Shown: positions 51,898 through 60,902, counted from the stretch's first letter. The stretch is DNA of 64,000 nucleotides from Acidobacteriota bacterium (GCA_023389035.1 JAEWFC010000023.1:186001-250000); one strand, 5' to 3'. Notes: generated from the sequence alone by a model not told the origin. Numbers and translations: made by a program.

Positions 51898-51936
51898 AAA
51901 AAAACGGCCCGGGCAGGAGGTTGCTCCGCCCGGGCC
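51898..51936 (-). terminator. Strong intrinsic terminator after the second TPR gene, just before murB
   Basis: A 13-bp GC-rich stem (GGCCCGGGC-GGAG with CTCC-GCCCGGGCC, one A bulge, 4-nt loop) is followed on the minus strand by seven T. It lies 3 bp after the TPR stop and less than 20 bp before the murB start. Confidence 0.88.
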
Positions 51937-51941
51937 CCATA

Positions 51942-53786
51942 TCAACTCTTGACGGCTCCGTTCGTCAATGTCTCTAATTGCGCCGCGTATTGCGCAGCCT
52001 CAGGAACTGACAGCGAACGCAGCTTTTTATAAGCTTTCTTCGCCTCGCCAAGGTTGCCGTTCTTGAATTCGGCGGCACCGAGGTTGTAGTACCCTTGGGC
52101 AAACTTATCGTCACCTGAAATGGCCTTCTTGAACTGAGTGATCGCTTCCTTGAAATTCAACGCTCGCATATAGGCCATTCCCAGTTCATTCAGGAGATGA
52201 GTCGACCGCGGATTCAGTCCCAACGCACGCTTCAGTACCGCCGCCGCCGCCGCATTTTCACCCAAGGCTCCATGAACGGACGCAAGGTTCAGCAAGATCC
52301 CCTCAGCACCGGAACCGCTCACGTTTGCCGCACGCTCGAGCAGATCTTTAGCCTTTAGCAGCTTTTGTGTGCCCGCTTCCTTGCGGTTAAAGTAAAGGTC
52401 ATATCGGCCGGCATTAAGGTATGCCCATCCAAGGTTTCCGTTATTGAGGCTCTCAGCACTCAATTCCGCTGCCTTTTCTAAAGCTCGCAGCGATCCATCA
52501 AGTCTGCACGCGATACCTCGTTTCTGATCCAGTTCGCATTGCTTTGCGATCACGTAGCCCACCTTACTGTAAATATCAGCAAGCTCGGCCTTGTCATGAT
52601 CCGGTTCACGCTCGATGAAGCTAATCGCGAGGCTGTAGTTAGCTTCAGCGTCGTTATACCGGGCTAGTAGGCGGTTTGCATCACCTACGTTCAGGTATCC
52701 TTCGACGTTCCTGTTGTTCAATTTCAGAGCACGCTGGTACGAGACGATCGCGTCTGCATGGTTACCCAGTTGGAATTGTGCATTAGCAAGGCCGAACCAT
52801 GCTTGAAAATAATTGTCGCGGATGGCGATGGCTTTCTCATACTGTGCGATCGCGTCGGCATATTGCCCCGTCCTGGACAGAGTTTCGCCGATGTAGTGAA
52901 ACGCTTCTTCGTATTTTGCGTCAAGATCGGCTGCAGCCTTAAAGGCAGCCAAAGCACCATCGTTTTGATTTTGCGCGTACCTAATGAGCCCAATAAAGTA
53001 CTGCATCTGAGCATCATTCTTGTCGATCGCAAGTGCTCGCATTAGCAGGTCTTCGGCCTTAGCGATCTGGCCTTCTTGGTAGTAGAGGATCCCGAGTGGA
53101 ACGTAGATCGATGTCAGTTCAGGGTCGTTCGCTAGTGCCTTCTCGTAATTCGCAGCGGCTTCTGCATCATTTTCGTCGGCAGCCGCAATTTCAGCTAGAC
53201 CGAAATAAGCAGGTGCGTTCTTGTCGTTGTACGTAAGAGCTTCCCGGAAACGTGATCGTGCACTCGGAATATTGTCATTCGCGAGTTCAATATTACCGAG
53301 GAGGGCAAGCGATTCACTCAAACCCAACCGTGCGACCTCATTGCTCTTGTCGAGCTGGTACGCTTCGCCGAAGAATTCGGACGATTGCCGGAAATCTTCG
53401 CGGTCGTTCCAGTATTCACCGACTCCGGCAAACAGTTTCGAAGCCTGCTCAGGCGGCATCCGTCGAATCTCTGCGAGCCGATCCGGGGTCACGACCGCAG
53501 TTCGAGCTCGTCGCGGTTCCTTCTTTGCAAGGGCAACATACTGGCCGCTGACCTTTCGCGTCGCTTCTATTCTTTGTGCTTTTGTTCGAGACGCACGGGT
53601 TTTCGATACGTAACGCTTTGGAGCAGCTCCCGCTCCGCCTTTGAGCCGAAACACCGTCGACCCACCCGTGATGTCGCTAACCGGTACCAGATCACTTTGG
53701 CCAAAGATCGCGAATGGGGTGCTTAGGACGCTCGTTATGGTAAAGATCGCCCAAAAACTCTTTATTTCTTGAAATCGCATTCTCAT
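51942..53786 (-). CDS. Exported TPR-repeat protein, copy 2
   Basis: A 614-residue paralogue of the TPR protein on the other side of murB. It has a signal peptide (FWAIFTITSVLSTPFAIFG), then DLVPVSDITGGSTVFRLKG, which aligns with the motif of copy 1, and a basic linker (RYVSKTRASRTKAQRIEATR). At least ten TPR units follow (residues 115-610), including a degenerate one with QCELDQKRGIACRLDGSLRA. The C-terminal repeat ends in PEAAQYAAQLETLTNG. The ATG at 53786 is preceded by GGTGA at 6 bp; another ATG lies 6 bases later. Its stop is directly followed by a strong terminator. Confidence 0.88.
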   Translation of the reverse strand: MRMRFQEIKSFWAIFTITSVLSTPFAIFGQSDLVPVSDITGGSTVFRLKGGAGAAPKRYVSKTRASRTKAQRIEATRKVSGQYVALAKKEPRRARTAVVTPDRLAEIRRMPPEQASKLFAGVGEYWNDREDFRQSSEFFGEAYQLDKSNEVARLGLSESLALLGNIELANDNIPSARSRFREALTYNDKNAPAYFGLAEIAAADENDAEAAANYEKALANDPELTSIYVPLGILYYQEGQIAKAEDLLMRALAIDKNDAQMQYFIGLIRYAQNQNDGALAAFKAAADLDAKYEEAFHYIGETLSRTGQYADAIAQYEKAIAIRDNYFQAWFGLANAQFQLGNHADAIVSYQRALKLNNRNVEGYLNVGDANRLLARYNDAEANYSLAISFIEREPDHDKAELADIYSKVGYVIAKQCELDQKRGIACRLDGSLRALEKAAELSAESLNNGNLGWAYLNAGRYDLYFNRKEAGTQKLLKAKDLLERAANVSGSGAEGILLNLASVHGALGENAAAAAVLKRALGLNPRSTHLLNELGMAYMRALNFKEAITQFKKAISGDDKFAQGYYNLGAAEFKNGNLGEAKKAYKKLRSLSVPEAAQYAAQLETLTNGAVKS

Positions 53787-53866
53787 GATGTTCACCGATC
53801 GCCCACAAGCCGAGCAATCCATTTGACGGTCAACCGGTGGCAGTTTTGCAGACGTGCAAAAGCCGG

Positions 53867-54655
53867 CTAGTTGCTCGCGTTGCCGTTCCGCATCTTCGCG
53901 TAGAGATTTCGCATCGTACGAAAAGGAGCTCGATTAGCAAATCGCCGAAACCGGTCATTTTCGCGCAGGGAGAAGAGATACCCTTCGTGGTTATTGATCA
54001 GGCTTCTCATAACCTCCGGGTGCTTGTGGATGGGCATGTTGCCGATCTCTACCACGAAGAGAACACTTGGCAGGTTATAGGCTCGGAAATCAGCGCCCTC
54101 GTTCTTGAGATCTTCAATGCATTCAAATATGCCGTTGTACGTTATCTGGGCGTCATGAAACGCGATCACCCCGCCCTTCGGATCGAGCACCTTTCGGCAA
54201 AACTCGAAATCACGCTTCATCGCGGCATCCGTGTGTTCACCGTCTATCAGGCAAAGCTGTACTTTCTCGGTGATCGCTTCTGGCCGCAGGTCGACCGTGC
54301 TGCTATCAATTGTCGTGACCTTTTCAATTCCCGCAGCGTCCACACCGCGGAGGTTCTCGATCATCCGCTCCGTCGAATTATTGTGATAGGTCCAGTCAAA
54401 ACCGCGCGCGTCAGGCTGCCGCAGCGGTCGCTTGTCGATAGAAAAGATCTTTGTACAGCGGATATCCTGCAAGTGCGGCTGAATGCTCCCGCCCAAATAT
54501 GAACCTATTTCAAGATATTTATACTCACCGCAAAGCTCTCGCACCGCCAACTGACACGCGAGCAGCGAACGTTTGTCAGACTCAGTAGATTGGCTCTCGA
54601 TCTTCGCGAAAAGCTCGAGATCAAGGTCTGAAATAGACTGTTCAAAGTTGTTCAT
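53867..54655 (-). CDS. Class I SAM-dependent methyltransferase (Methyltransf_24-like)
   Basis: The 262-residue protein has motif I YKYLEIGSYLGGSI near residue 53 and a post-I acidic residue in IFSIDKRPL. Later motifs are VQLCLIDGEHTDAAMKRDFE and GGVIAFHDAQ, typical of the Methyltransf_24/macrocin-O-methyltransferase group that methylates sugars or secondary metabolites. The N-terminal part has a helix-rich extension starting MNNFEQSISDLDLELF. The start at 54655 is preferred to 54685 because it gives a normal N-terminus. The stop is 80 bp before the TPR gene start; the gap holds a 7-bp hairpin TTTTGCA/TGCAAAA (53844-53861). Confidence 0.85.
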   Translation of the reverse strand: MNNFEQSISDLDLELFAKIESQSTESDKRSLLACQLAVRELCGEYKYLEIGSYLGGSIQPHLQDIRCTKIFSIDKRPLRQPDARGFDWTYHNNSTERMIENLRGVDAAGIEKVTTIDSSTVDLRPEAITEKVQLCLIDGEHTDAAMKRDFEFCRKVLDPKGGVIAFHDAQITYNGIFECIEDLKNEGADFRAYNLPSVLFVVEIGNMPIHKHPEVMRSLINNHEGYLFSLRENDRFRRFANRAPFRTMRNLYAKMRNGNASN

Positions 54656-54707
54656 ATCCGAAAAAGGTAACCGTAATAATATCACAGATACCTCGAGACA
54701 TTCGGAA

Positions 54708-54758
54708 GGCCGCTCGAGCCAGGCAAATCAATCTGCCCGGTCCCGGCGGCCTTTTTTT
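54708..54758 (+). terminator. Strong intrinsic terminator oriented on the plus strand
   Basis: GGCCGC (54708-54713) pairs with GCGGCC (54746-54751), and inside CCAGGCA pairs with TGCCCGG. The hairpin is followed on the plus strand by seven T. No plus-strand gene ends here, so its orientation is unexpected; it may act bidirectionally between two minus-strand genes. Confidence 0.7.
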
Positions 54759-54779
54759 AGATCCGGCTAAGGGTCCGGA

Positions 54780-57700
54780 TTAGGGAGTGAACGCGCCCGT
54801 TGCCGGAAGGTCCGTTGCGACACCCCATTGAACCCCGCCTGATCCCGCGGATGACTGGTATAGATACCACACACCTGTCGACGGCCTGAAGATCGCGATA
54901 TCTACGCTGCCGTCGCCGTCGTAATCCGCGGGTATCGGACGATCGCTGCTTAGACCAAATGCCATCGTAACAATCGTGCCGGTCGCGCTTTTCCAGATGT
55001 ACCAGCCGCCCTCATCCGGACGGTAAATCGCGACGTCGGTCCTTCCATCGCCATCGTAATCCGAGGGAACGGGCACATCGCCGTTCTGTCCCCATTGTGC
55101 GGCTCGAAATTGATTGCCCGATCCACTCGCGGCGTACCAGAACGTCCCGGTAGAGGGCCTGAAAACGGAATAGTCATATCTGCCGTCACCGTCAAAGTCG
55201 CCTTGCACAGGAATGTCACCCGTCGTTCCGAACACGATTGCCGACACATTCCCCAAGCTGTCTTTCTTATACCAGGTGCTATTTGAAGGCCTGAATACAA
55301 CAAAGTCGGTCTTCCCGTCGCCGTCGAAATCAGCAGGTCGTGGAATATCGCCCGGCAGCCCGTGTTGCACAGTGCGATGAGCTCCGCCAAGAGAGCTCGC
55401 TGCATACCACCAGTCACCTGTCGATGGCCTGAATATAGCCGGATCAGTTTTGCCGTCGCCATCGAAATCACCTGGAGCGATGATATCTCCGGATGCGCCG
55501 AATAAGATCGCACGATACTGCCAGTCCGAAGTCTGTAGTACGTACCACGTATTTTCAGACGGCCGGAAGACCGTAAAGTCCGCACGTCCGTCACCGTCAA
55601 AATCAAAAAGCGTAGTTTTGCGGAACGGAGACACATTGATCCGGGCAAGACCCGCTTTCGGCTGGTTCTCGACCTGCGTGAAGTCGCCGCCGATGAGTAT
55701 CTTCCCTTTACTGCCGCTAACGACCGTCCGTACGCGGTTGTCAGAGCTTCCCGGAAGAAATAGCGAGTCGACAGTGCCATTTGGTGCAAGCCGAACGATC
55801 CCGGACCGTGCGAGTCCACCGACCCGATTAAAGTAACCGGCAACGATCACTGTTCCATCAGCCCCGGGCAGAATCGCGTCGATACGGGCCGTTCCGGAAC
55901 TGAACGTATGGGTGAAAGTTACAGAATTGAAGGAGGTATCGGTCGTTCCATCGGGATTCCTCCGTATGACCGTCAATGAGTCGATGGAGCTCGCCGAGGT
56001 GGTCAGGATCTTACCAGAAGTCGTCAGATAAATTCGTCCAGCGGTTGTGTTCGAAGGGTTGAAAGTTTGGTCGAGCGCTCCTGTCTCATCGACCCTCGCG
56101 AATCCCGACCGGTTAAATCCGCCGATGCCGCTGAACGAGCCTCCTATCAGCACTTTTCCGTCGGGTTGGGCGACGACAGCGGTGATACTTGGGGAACCCC
56201 CGATCAACGCATTAAACGCAGTATCGACCGATCCATTCGGGTTTAAACGTACCACACCAGGCCTCGAGACGCCGTTGACCGTTGAGAAACTCCCGGCGAG
56301 ATAGTAACTCCCGTTCGGCAGCAGATCGGCAGCGAAAACTTGCGAACCCGAGTTGAGGTTCACATTAAACGTTGTGTCCATTACGCCGTCCGGCATAAGC
56401 CGAACGATCCCTGACACTTGGGCACCGTTATAAGAATTAAACGGGCCCAAAACAAGTATGCGGTCGTCGGTCTGTACGATCATTCGTGTCGGTATGGCAT
56501 CGAATCCCGTTCCGGCAGCGAATGAGGGATCGCGCGTGCCGTCAGGATTCGTGCGAACTAATGGTATCGTCGCGACACCATTGAACGCGGTGAACGCTCC
56601 GGCAACGATCACTTTGCCATCGGACTGCATCGCGAGCGTATGTACGCGGCCAAACTGTCCCATGTTCGGCATGAAAGACGGATCGATCGCTCCACCCTGC
56701 TGAAGCCGGAGGAGTTGTTGATCGCCCGCGAATATTATTCGTTCCGCACTATCGACAACCCAATGATTCCGGATGGTCGGCACCGACGGGTCCATTGTGA
56801 ACGTGGGATCGATCGAACCATTTGAGGTCAGCCGCATGATCCGGTTGCCGCCGCCGACCGCACCGTCCGATGAAAACAAGATCTTTCCGCCCGAGACGAC
56901 CCGAACGCCCGTCCCATTTTGGCCCGCCGGACCCGTAAAGTTCAGGTCAACATTTCCCGGTGGCATCAAACGTACGAGATCAACTTTCGGCGTTCCGTTA
57001 ACGACGTCAAAGTTTCCTGTAACCAGCAGACGGCCTTCGCTGTCGGTGTCGAGTCCGGTGATCGAAGGGTTAGGCCCAAAATTTGGCACTTCCCACGTGG
57101 GATCGACAGCACCCGTGGTCGTGTGCCGTCTTAACACGCCGAAAGTACTGAACGGGCCGAACGTATTGATGGCAATGTAAGACGAACCGTCCGGCAATAC
57201 CTCGATCGCACCAAGCGTCGAGAAGTTTGGCGATCCACTGCCGATCGATACTCCCGTGTACGTAGTGTCCTGCGACCCGTCCGCGTTGAACCGGTAAAGA
57301 TCCAAACCGCTGAAACCCTGAAACGAGAAAAATCTCGTGACCAGGAATTTGCCGTCGACCTGCAACGCCACAAGCGTTGCCGACGTATTCGTCGCCGTGT
57401 TTGTTGGAGCGAAAAGAAATGACGGGTCGAGACTGCCGTCGCTGTTCAACCTGATGACCCGCCATCCATTTACCGACGTTCCGCTGACGAGGATCCTGCC
57501 GTCAGGCAGCGCCAGGACGGCGGTGACGCTTGTCAGCTCGCAGTGGCAGTAGGTAAACGTCGTGTCCAAGCGGCCATCAGCATCGAGCCTTACGATACGG
57601 CCCTTTGCCTTTCCGTCCGCCGTCAGTGCCGCTCCCCAAACAAGTACTTTTCCGTCGGCCTGAATTGCCTGTCGTATTGTTGTCGCTGTTCCGTCAGTAG

Positions 57701-57830
57701 GCAACAGCGGCAACGACGGCACGCCCTGGTACGTGTTATCGACCTGCGTCGCTTGTCCCGCGACCATGTACACAAAGACGATACAAATAAGAGCAGCTTT
57801 GACGGGACGGCGGGCGTGAAAGGATGTCAT
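54780..57830 (-). CDS. Exported delta-60 repeat and FG-GAP/VCBS beta-propeller protein
   Basis: The 1016-residue protein has a signal peptide (AALICIVFVYMVAGQATQ). About twelve delta-60 repeats follow (residues about 40-740), with the repeating phrase RLNSDGSLDPSF after QPDGKVLIGG-like strands. Then at least five FG-GAP/VCBS units (residues about 745-990) carry the calcium-loop pattern DFDGDGRADFTVFRPS. It is probably a secreted or surface-bound propeller, possibly an adhesin; no catalytic motif is seen. The downstream terminator-like structure is at 54708-54758. The opposite strand of this region has many spurious open frames because of the repeats. Confidence 0.9.
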   Translation of the reverse strand: MTSFHARRPVKAALICIVFVYMVAGQATQVDNTYQGVPSLPLLPTDGTATTIRQAIQADGKVLVWGAALTADGKAKGRIVRLDADGRLDTTFTYCHCELTSVTAVLALPDGRILVSGTSVNGWRVIRLNSDGSLDPSFLFAPTNTATNTSATLVALQVDGKFLVTRFFSFQGFSGLDLYRFNADGSQDTTYTGVSIGSGSPNFSTLGAIEVLPDGSSYIAINTFGPFSTFGVLRRHTTTGAVDPTWEVPNFGPNPSITGLDTDSEGRLLVTGNFDVVNGTPKVDLVRLMPPGNVDLNFTGPAGQNGTGVRVVSGGKILFSSDGAVGGGNRIMRLTSNGSIDPTFTMDPSVPTIRNHWVVDSAERIIFAGDQQLLRLQQGGAIDPSFMPNMGQFGRVHTLAMQSDGKVIVAGAFTAFNGVATIPLVRTNPDGTRDPSFAAGTGFDAIPTRMIVQTDDRILVLGPFNSYNGAQVSGIVRLMPDGVMDTTFNVNLNSGSQVFAADLLPNGSYYLAGSFSTVNGVSRPGVVRLNPNGSVDTAFNALIGGSPSITAVVAQPDGKVLIGGSFSGIGGFNRSGFARVDETGALDQTFNPSNTTAGRIYLTTSGKILTTSASSIDSLTVIRRNPDGTTDTSFNSVTFTHTFSSGTARIDAILPGADGTVIVAGYFNRVGGLARSGIVRLAPNGTVDSLFLPGSSDNRVRTVVSGSKGKILIGGDFTQVENQPKAGLARINVSPFRKTTLFDFDGDGRADFTVFRPSENTWYVLQTSDWQYRAILFGASGDIIAPGDFDGDGKTDPAIFRPSTGDWWYAASSLGGAHRTVQHGLPGDIPRPADFDGDGKTDFVVFRPSNSTWYKKDSLGNVSAIVFGTTGDIPVQGDFDGDGRYDYSVFRPSTGTFWYAASGSGNQFRAAQWGQNGDVPVPSDYDGDGRTDVAIYRPDEGGWYIWKSATGTIVTMAFGLSSDRPIPADYDGDGSVDIAIFRPSTGVWYLYQSSAGSGGVQWGVATDLPATGAFTP

Positions 57831-58103
57831 TGCAAGAGACCTCTTAGGGTGAATTGAGATGAACGGGGCGAGTATATCACTAGCCTATATCCGCGAAAAC
57901 CCCTTTTTCTGCGGGCATATCTAAATAACTCTTGCTATCAGGTTACTTCGTTGTTAAATTTGTCTACTACCACTGAAAGCTTTTGGGTGAGGCGGCTCTG
58001 GGTTCGGAGATCATAGTGCACACGCTTCTCTTTCCGAATCGGCACCGCTAGCCTGAGATCCATTCCCGGAAATCTATTTTGAAAAAAGGAGATCTTGCCG
58101 AAC

Positions 58104-60209
58104 ATGAAAGCATTCGCAACTGAGAACATCAGAAACATGGCTGTCATTGGACACGGCGACGCGGGTAAAACCCAGCTAGTGTCCTCCCTTCTCCACGTCG
58201 CCGGAGCATCACCACGCTGGGGAAAGGTAGATGAAGGTACCACCGTAACCGATTTCGACGAAGACTCGATCGCACGTAAGATCTCGCTCAACAACAACTT
58301 CACCCACCTCGAGTACAAAGATACCAAGATAAACTTCATCGATACGCCGGGTTATGCGGCGTTTGTTGCACATGCCCGGCCTGCGTTGCGCGTTGCCGAC
58401 TGCGCTTTAGTGGTCGTTGACGGAGTTCACGGCATCGAGGTGCAAACGGAAAAGACGTGGCAGTACGCTAACGAATTCATGCTGCCGCGCTTTATGGTCA
58501 TCAACAAGATCGATAAGGAACATGCTGATTTCGGCCACGCACTGGAAACGGCGACTTCGAGCTTTGCACGTTCGATCGTGCCCTTCACCCTGCCGATAGG
58601 AAAGGAAGGCGATTTCAACGGCGTCGTCGATGTCGTCCATCAAAAGGCGTATGAGTTTGACGAACGCGGTAAGGCCAAAGAGATACCGATCCCTGAGACC
58701 GGCCGCGACGTTTTCGAACGCACCCGCGAGCGGCTGATCGAGATCGTCGCCGAATCCGACGATGCCTTGATGGAAAAGTATTTTGAGGACGGCACTCTGC
58801 CAGAAGAGGACATTTACCCGAATCTCGCCAAAGCTATCGCAAAAAGCAAGCTCTGTCCGGTTTACGCCGTTTCTTCGACGACTCTTGTCGGGCTGCAGAT
58901 CCTGCTCGATCACATCGTTGAATTCGCCCCAAATCCCGCAACGCACGAAGCCGAGTATGGTTATTCCGACGTCGATATGCAGGGCGAGCGCATCACGCGA
59001 AAATACTCTAACGACGAGCCATTTTCGGCCTATGTTTTCCGCACTATCGCGGATCCATTTGCAGGCCGTATCAACGTAATGAAGGTCGTGAGCGGCAAGG
59101 TTTCATCCGATGCGACCGTTCTGAACTCGTCGCGCGACACGCAGGAGCGGCTCGGCGCACTTCACGTCATTTCCGGCAAGACGCTCGACAAGGTCAACGA
59201 AGCACAGGTCGGCGATATTATCGCGGTCGTCAAACTCAAGGACACGCAGACCGGCGACACGCTTTGTGATAAGGCGAAACCGATCGTTTTCCCGAAGGTC
59301 GAATATCCCGAGGCCGCTATCGCGTTTGCGATCGAGCCCAAATCACGTGCGGACGAGGAAAAGATCTCTGTTGCCCTGCACAAGATCCTCGAGGAAGACC
59401 CTTCGCTTCATTTCGACCGCGACGCCCAGACCAAAGAGTTCATCCTCTCGGGCAGCGGGCAGCTTCACATCGAAACGGTCGTCGACAAACTGAAGGACCG
59501 CTACCACGTCGAGGTCACGCTGCATCCGCCGAAGGTACCGTACAAGGAAACCATCACGCAGCAGGTCGAGGTCCAGGGCCGGCATAAGAAACAATCAGGT
59601 GGCCGCGGCCAGTTCGGCGACTGCAAGGTCGTTTTCGAACCGCTTTCGCCGGGCGGCGGTTTTGAATGGATCGACAAGATCTTCGGCGGGTCGATCCCGC
59701 AGAATTTCCGGCCAGCTGTAGAGAAAGGCATTCTCGAAGCCGCTCAATCGGGCTACGTCGCCGGCTATCCAATGGTCGATTTTCGTGTAACGCTCATTGA
59801 CGGCAGCTATCACACGGTCGATTCCGACGAACATTCCTTCCGCGCGGCGGGCCGCAAGGCTTATCGTGCCGCGATGGAAAAGGCTAAACCGACCCTGCTT
59901 GAGCCGATAATGGACGTCGAGGTCTTTACGCCGCAGGAAGTTTCCGGCGACATCATGGGCGACCTAAACAGCCGCCGCGGCCGCGTCTCCGGCATGGATA
60001 TGCGAGGCAAGCAGCAGGTTATCAAAGCCAAGGTCCCGCTTTCGGAGATGCTCGACTACCAGTCGAAGCTGAATTCCGTCACGCAGGCACGCGGCTCGTA
60101 TCATATGCAGTTCTCGCATTACGATCCTCTGCCGCACAACCTCGCCCAAAAGGTGATCGACGAAGCCGTCGCCGCCGGCCGCGTTCGTCCGCACGATGAT
60201 GACGAATAG
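58104..60209 (+). CDS. Elongation factor G-like GTPase (EF-G2 type)
   Basis: The 701-residue protein has all five EF-G domains. The G domain has P-loop GHGDAGKTQL near residue 16, switch II DTPGYAAFV near 80, and NKID near 135. Domain II contains FSAYVFRTIADPFAGR, domain III SGSGQLHIETVVDKL, domain IV KKQSGGRGQFGDCKVVFEP, and domain V VEVFTPQEVSGDIMGDLNSRRGRVSGMD (core SGDIMGDLNSRRG). Unlike housekeeping EF-G, the switch II sequence is PGYAAF rather than PGHVDF, typical of the EF-G2/FusA2 paralogues of poorly known function. The ATG at 58104 is preferred over a TTG at 58095. A 273-bp gene-free interval separates it from the divergent delta-60 gene; nothing was recognised in it. Confidence 0.9.
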   Translation: MKAFATENIRNMAVIGHGDAGKTQLVSSLLHVAGASPRWGKVDEGTTVTDFDEDSIARKISLNNNFTHLEYKDTKINFIDTPGYAAFVAHARPALRVADCALVVVDGVHGIEVQTEKTWQYANEFMLPRFMVINKIDKEHADFGHALETATSSFARSIVPFTLPIGKEGDFNGVVDVVHQKAYEFDERGKAKEIPIPETGRDVFERTRERLIEIVAESDDALMEKYFEDGTLPEEDIYPNLAKAIAKSKLCPVYAVSSTTLVGLQILLDHIVEFAPNPATHEAEYGYSDVDMQGERITRKYSNDEPFSAYVFRTIADPFAGRINVMKVVSGKVSSDATVLNSSRDTQERLGALHVISGKTLDKVNEAQVGDIIAVVKLKDTQTGDTLCDKAKPIVFPKVEYPEAAIAFAIEPKSRADEEKISVALHKILEEDPSLHFDRDAQTKEFILSGSGQLHIETVVDKLKDRYHVEVTLHPPKVPYKETITQQVEVQGRHKKQSGGRGQFGDCKVVFEPLSPGGGFEWIDKIFGGSIPQNFRPAVEKGILEAAQSGYVAGYPMVDFRVTLIDGSYHTVDSDEHSFRAAGRKAYRAAMEKAKPTLLEPIMDVEVFTPQEVSGDIMGDLNSRRGRVSGMDMRGKQQVIKAKVPLSEMLDYQSKLNSVTQARGSYHMQFSHYDPLPHNLAQKVIDEAVAAGRVRPHDDDE

Positions 60210-60231
60210 TTTAAGACGCCGTTTCGCGTTA

Positions 60232-60260
60232 AAGCCGGGACGCTAAAAACGTCCCGGCTT
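60232..60260 (+). terminator. Terminator-like hairpin after the EF-G-like gene
   Basis: AAGCCGGGACG (60232-60242) and its exact complement (60250-60260) form an 11-bp stem with a 7-nt loop, 22 bp after the stop. The T-tract is poor, so efficiency is uncertain. Confidence 0.6.
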
Positions 60261-60329
60261 CGTCACGTTTGGTCGGCGCTGGCTCGGCAATTGCACTTTC
60301 CAAAGAAAATCTAAGGGAGGTGTACGAAA

Positions 60330-60524
60330 ATGACGCAGCAACAGAGACGAAGCAGCAGCGACGACGACAGCAACAACGACCATCCGCATACACGTGCTGA
60401 AGGAAAGAGCGGCGGGAATGCCGGAGCCGGAAAACCGGGACCGAATGGCTTGGGACCGAAAAGAAGATCGACGACGAGCGTTTCGGCAGCCAAAAACCTC
60501 AAAATAAGAACGATTGAGCCCTGA
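60330..60524 (+). CDS. Small basic, apparently disordered protein
   Basis: The 64-residue protein is preceded by GGGAGGTG, an excellent ribosome binding site. It is rich in Ser, Asp, Asn, Gly and Arg, starts MTQQQRRSSSDDDSNNDHPH and continues AEGKSGGNAGAGKPGPNG, with a basic C-terminal half. There is no signal peptide or membrane segment. No family is recognised. The composition and the strong ribosome binding site suggest a real small gene; expression evidence is lacking. Confidence 0.5.
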   Translation: MTQQQRRSSSDDDSNNDHPHTRAEGKSGGNAGAGKPGPNGLGPKRRSTTSVSAAKNLKIRTIEP

Positions 60525-60613
60525 ACATGCCTTTTGCGGCCGGTCTCCGATGATCCGCCGCTTTTTTGCGCGCGAGTGCTACCGATTCAATGCGTTCTGC
60601 GGCTGCGAATGTC

Positions 60614-60864
60614 CCATTTACAGTTGCAAATCTCGCTTTTCCAACCGCAAATCCCGCATTTACAACTGCGAATGTCGCATTTTCAACTGCAAATCGCTCA
60701 TTTACAACCGTAAATGTCGCGTTTACAAGTGCGAATGCCGCATTTTCAACTGCAAATCGCTCATCTACAACCGTAAATGTCGCACTTACAACTGCGAATG
60801 TGCCGTTTACAGTTGCAAATCCCGCATTTACAACGTAAATGTCGCATTTACAACCGCAAATACC
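60614..60864. repeat. 12-unit 21-bp minisatellite with 63-bp higher-order units
   Basis: Twelve tandem units of about GCATTTACAACTGCAAATGTC start at 60614, 60635, 60656 and so on every 21 bp to 60844; the eleventh (60824) lacks one base. Units 4-6 (60677-60739) and 7-9 (60740-60802) are two near-identical 63-bp blocks. All three plus-strand frames are open over most of it; one (60566-60838) reads as heptads of the AFTTANV type. It makes up most of the 378-base gap between the small basic gene and the beta-lactamase-like gene, and no promoter or gene was recognised there. Confidence 0.92.
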
Positions 60865-60902
60865 TCGTTTTCGATCTGCGGAACGTCTTAAGGGGCCGAA
60901 AA

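Noticed and set aside
51880..51945. A longer murB reading frame starting at a TTG at 51945
   Set aside because: It would translate the terminator hairpin and T-run, giving a Gly/Pro/Phe-rich extension absent from MurB proteins.
60614..60864. A CRISPR array
   Set aside because: Units are directly contiguous 21-bp repeats without unique spacers.
60514..60891. A Cys-rich protein of 125 residues
   Set aside because: It is one of three open frames across the minisatellite; no ribosome binding site, and its apparent Cys-x-Cys pattern comes from the repeat.
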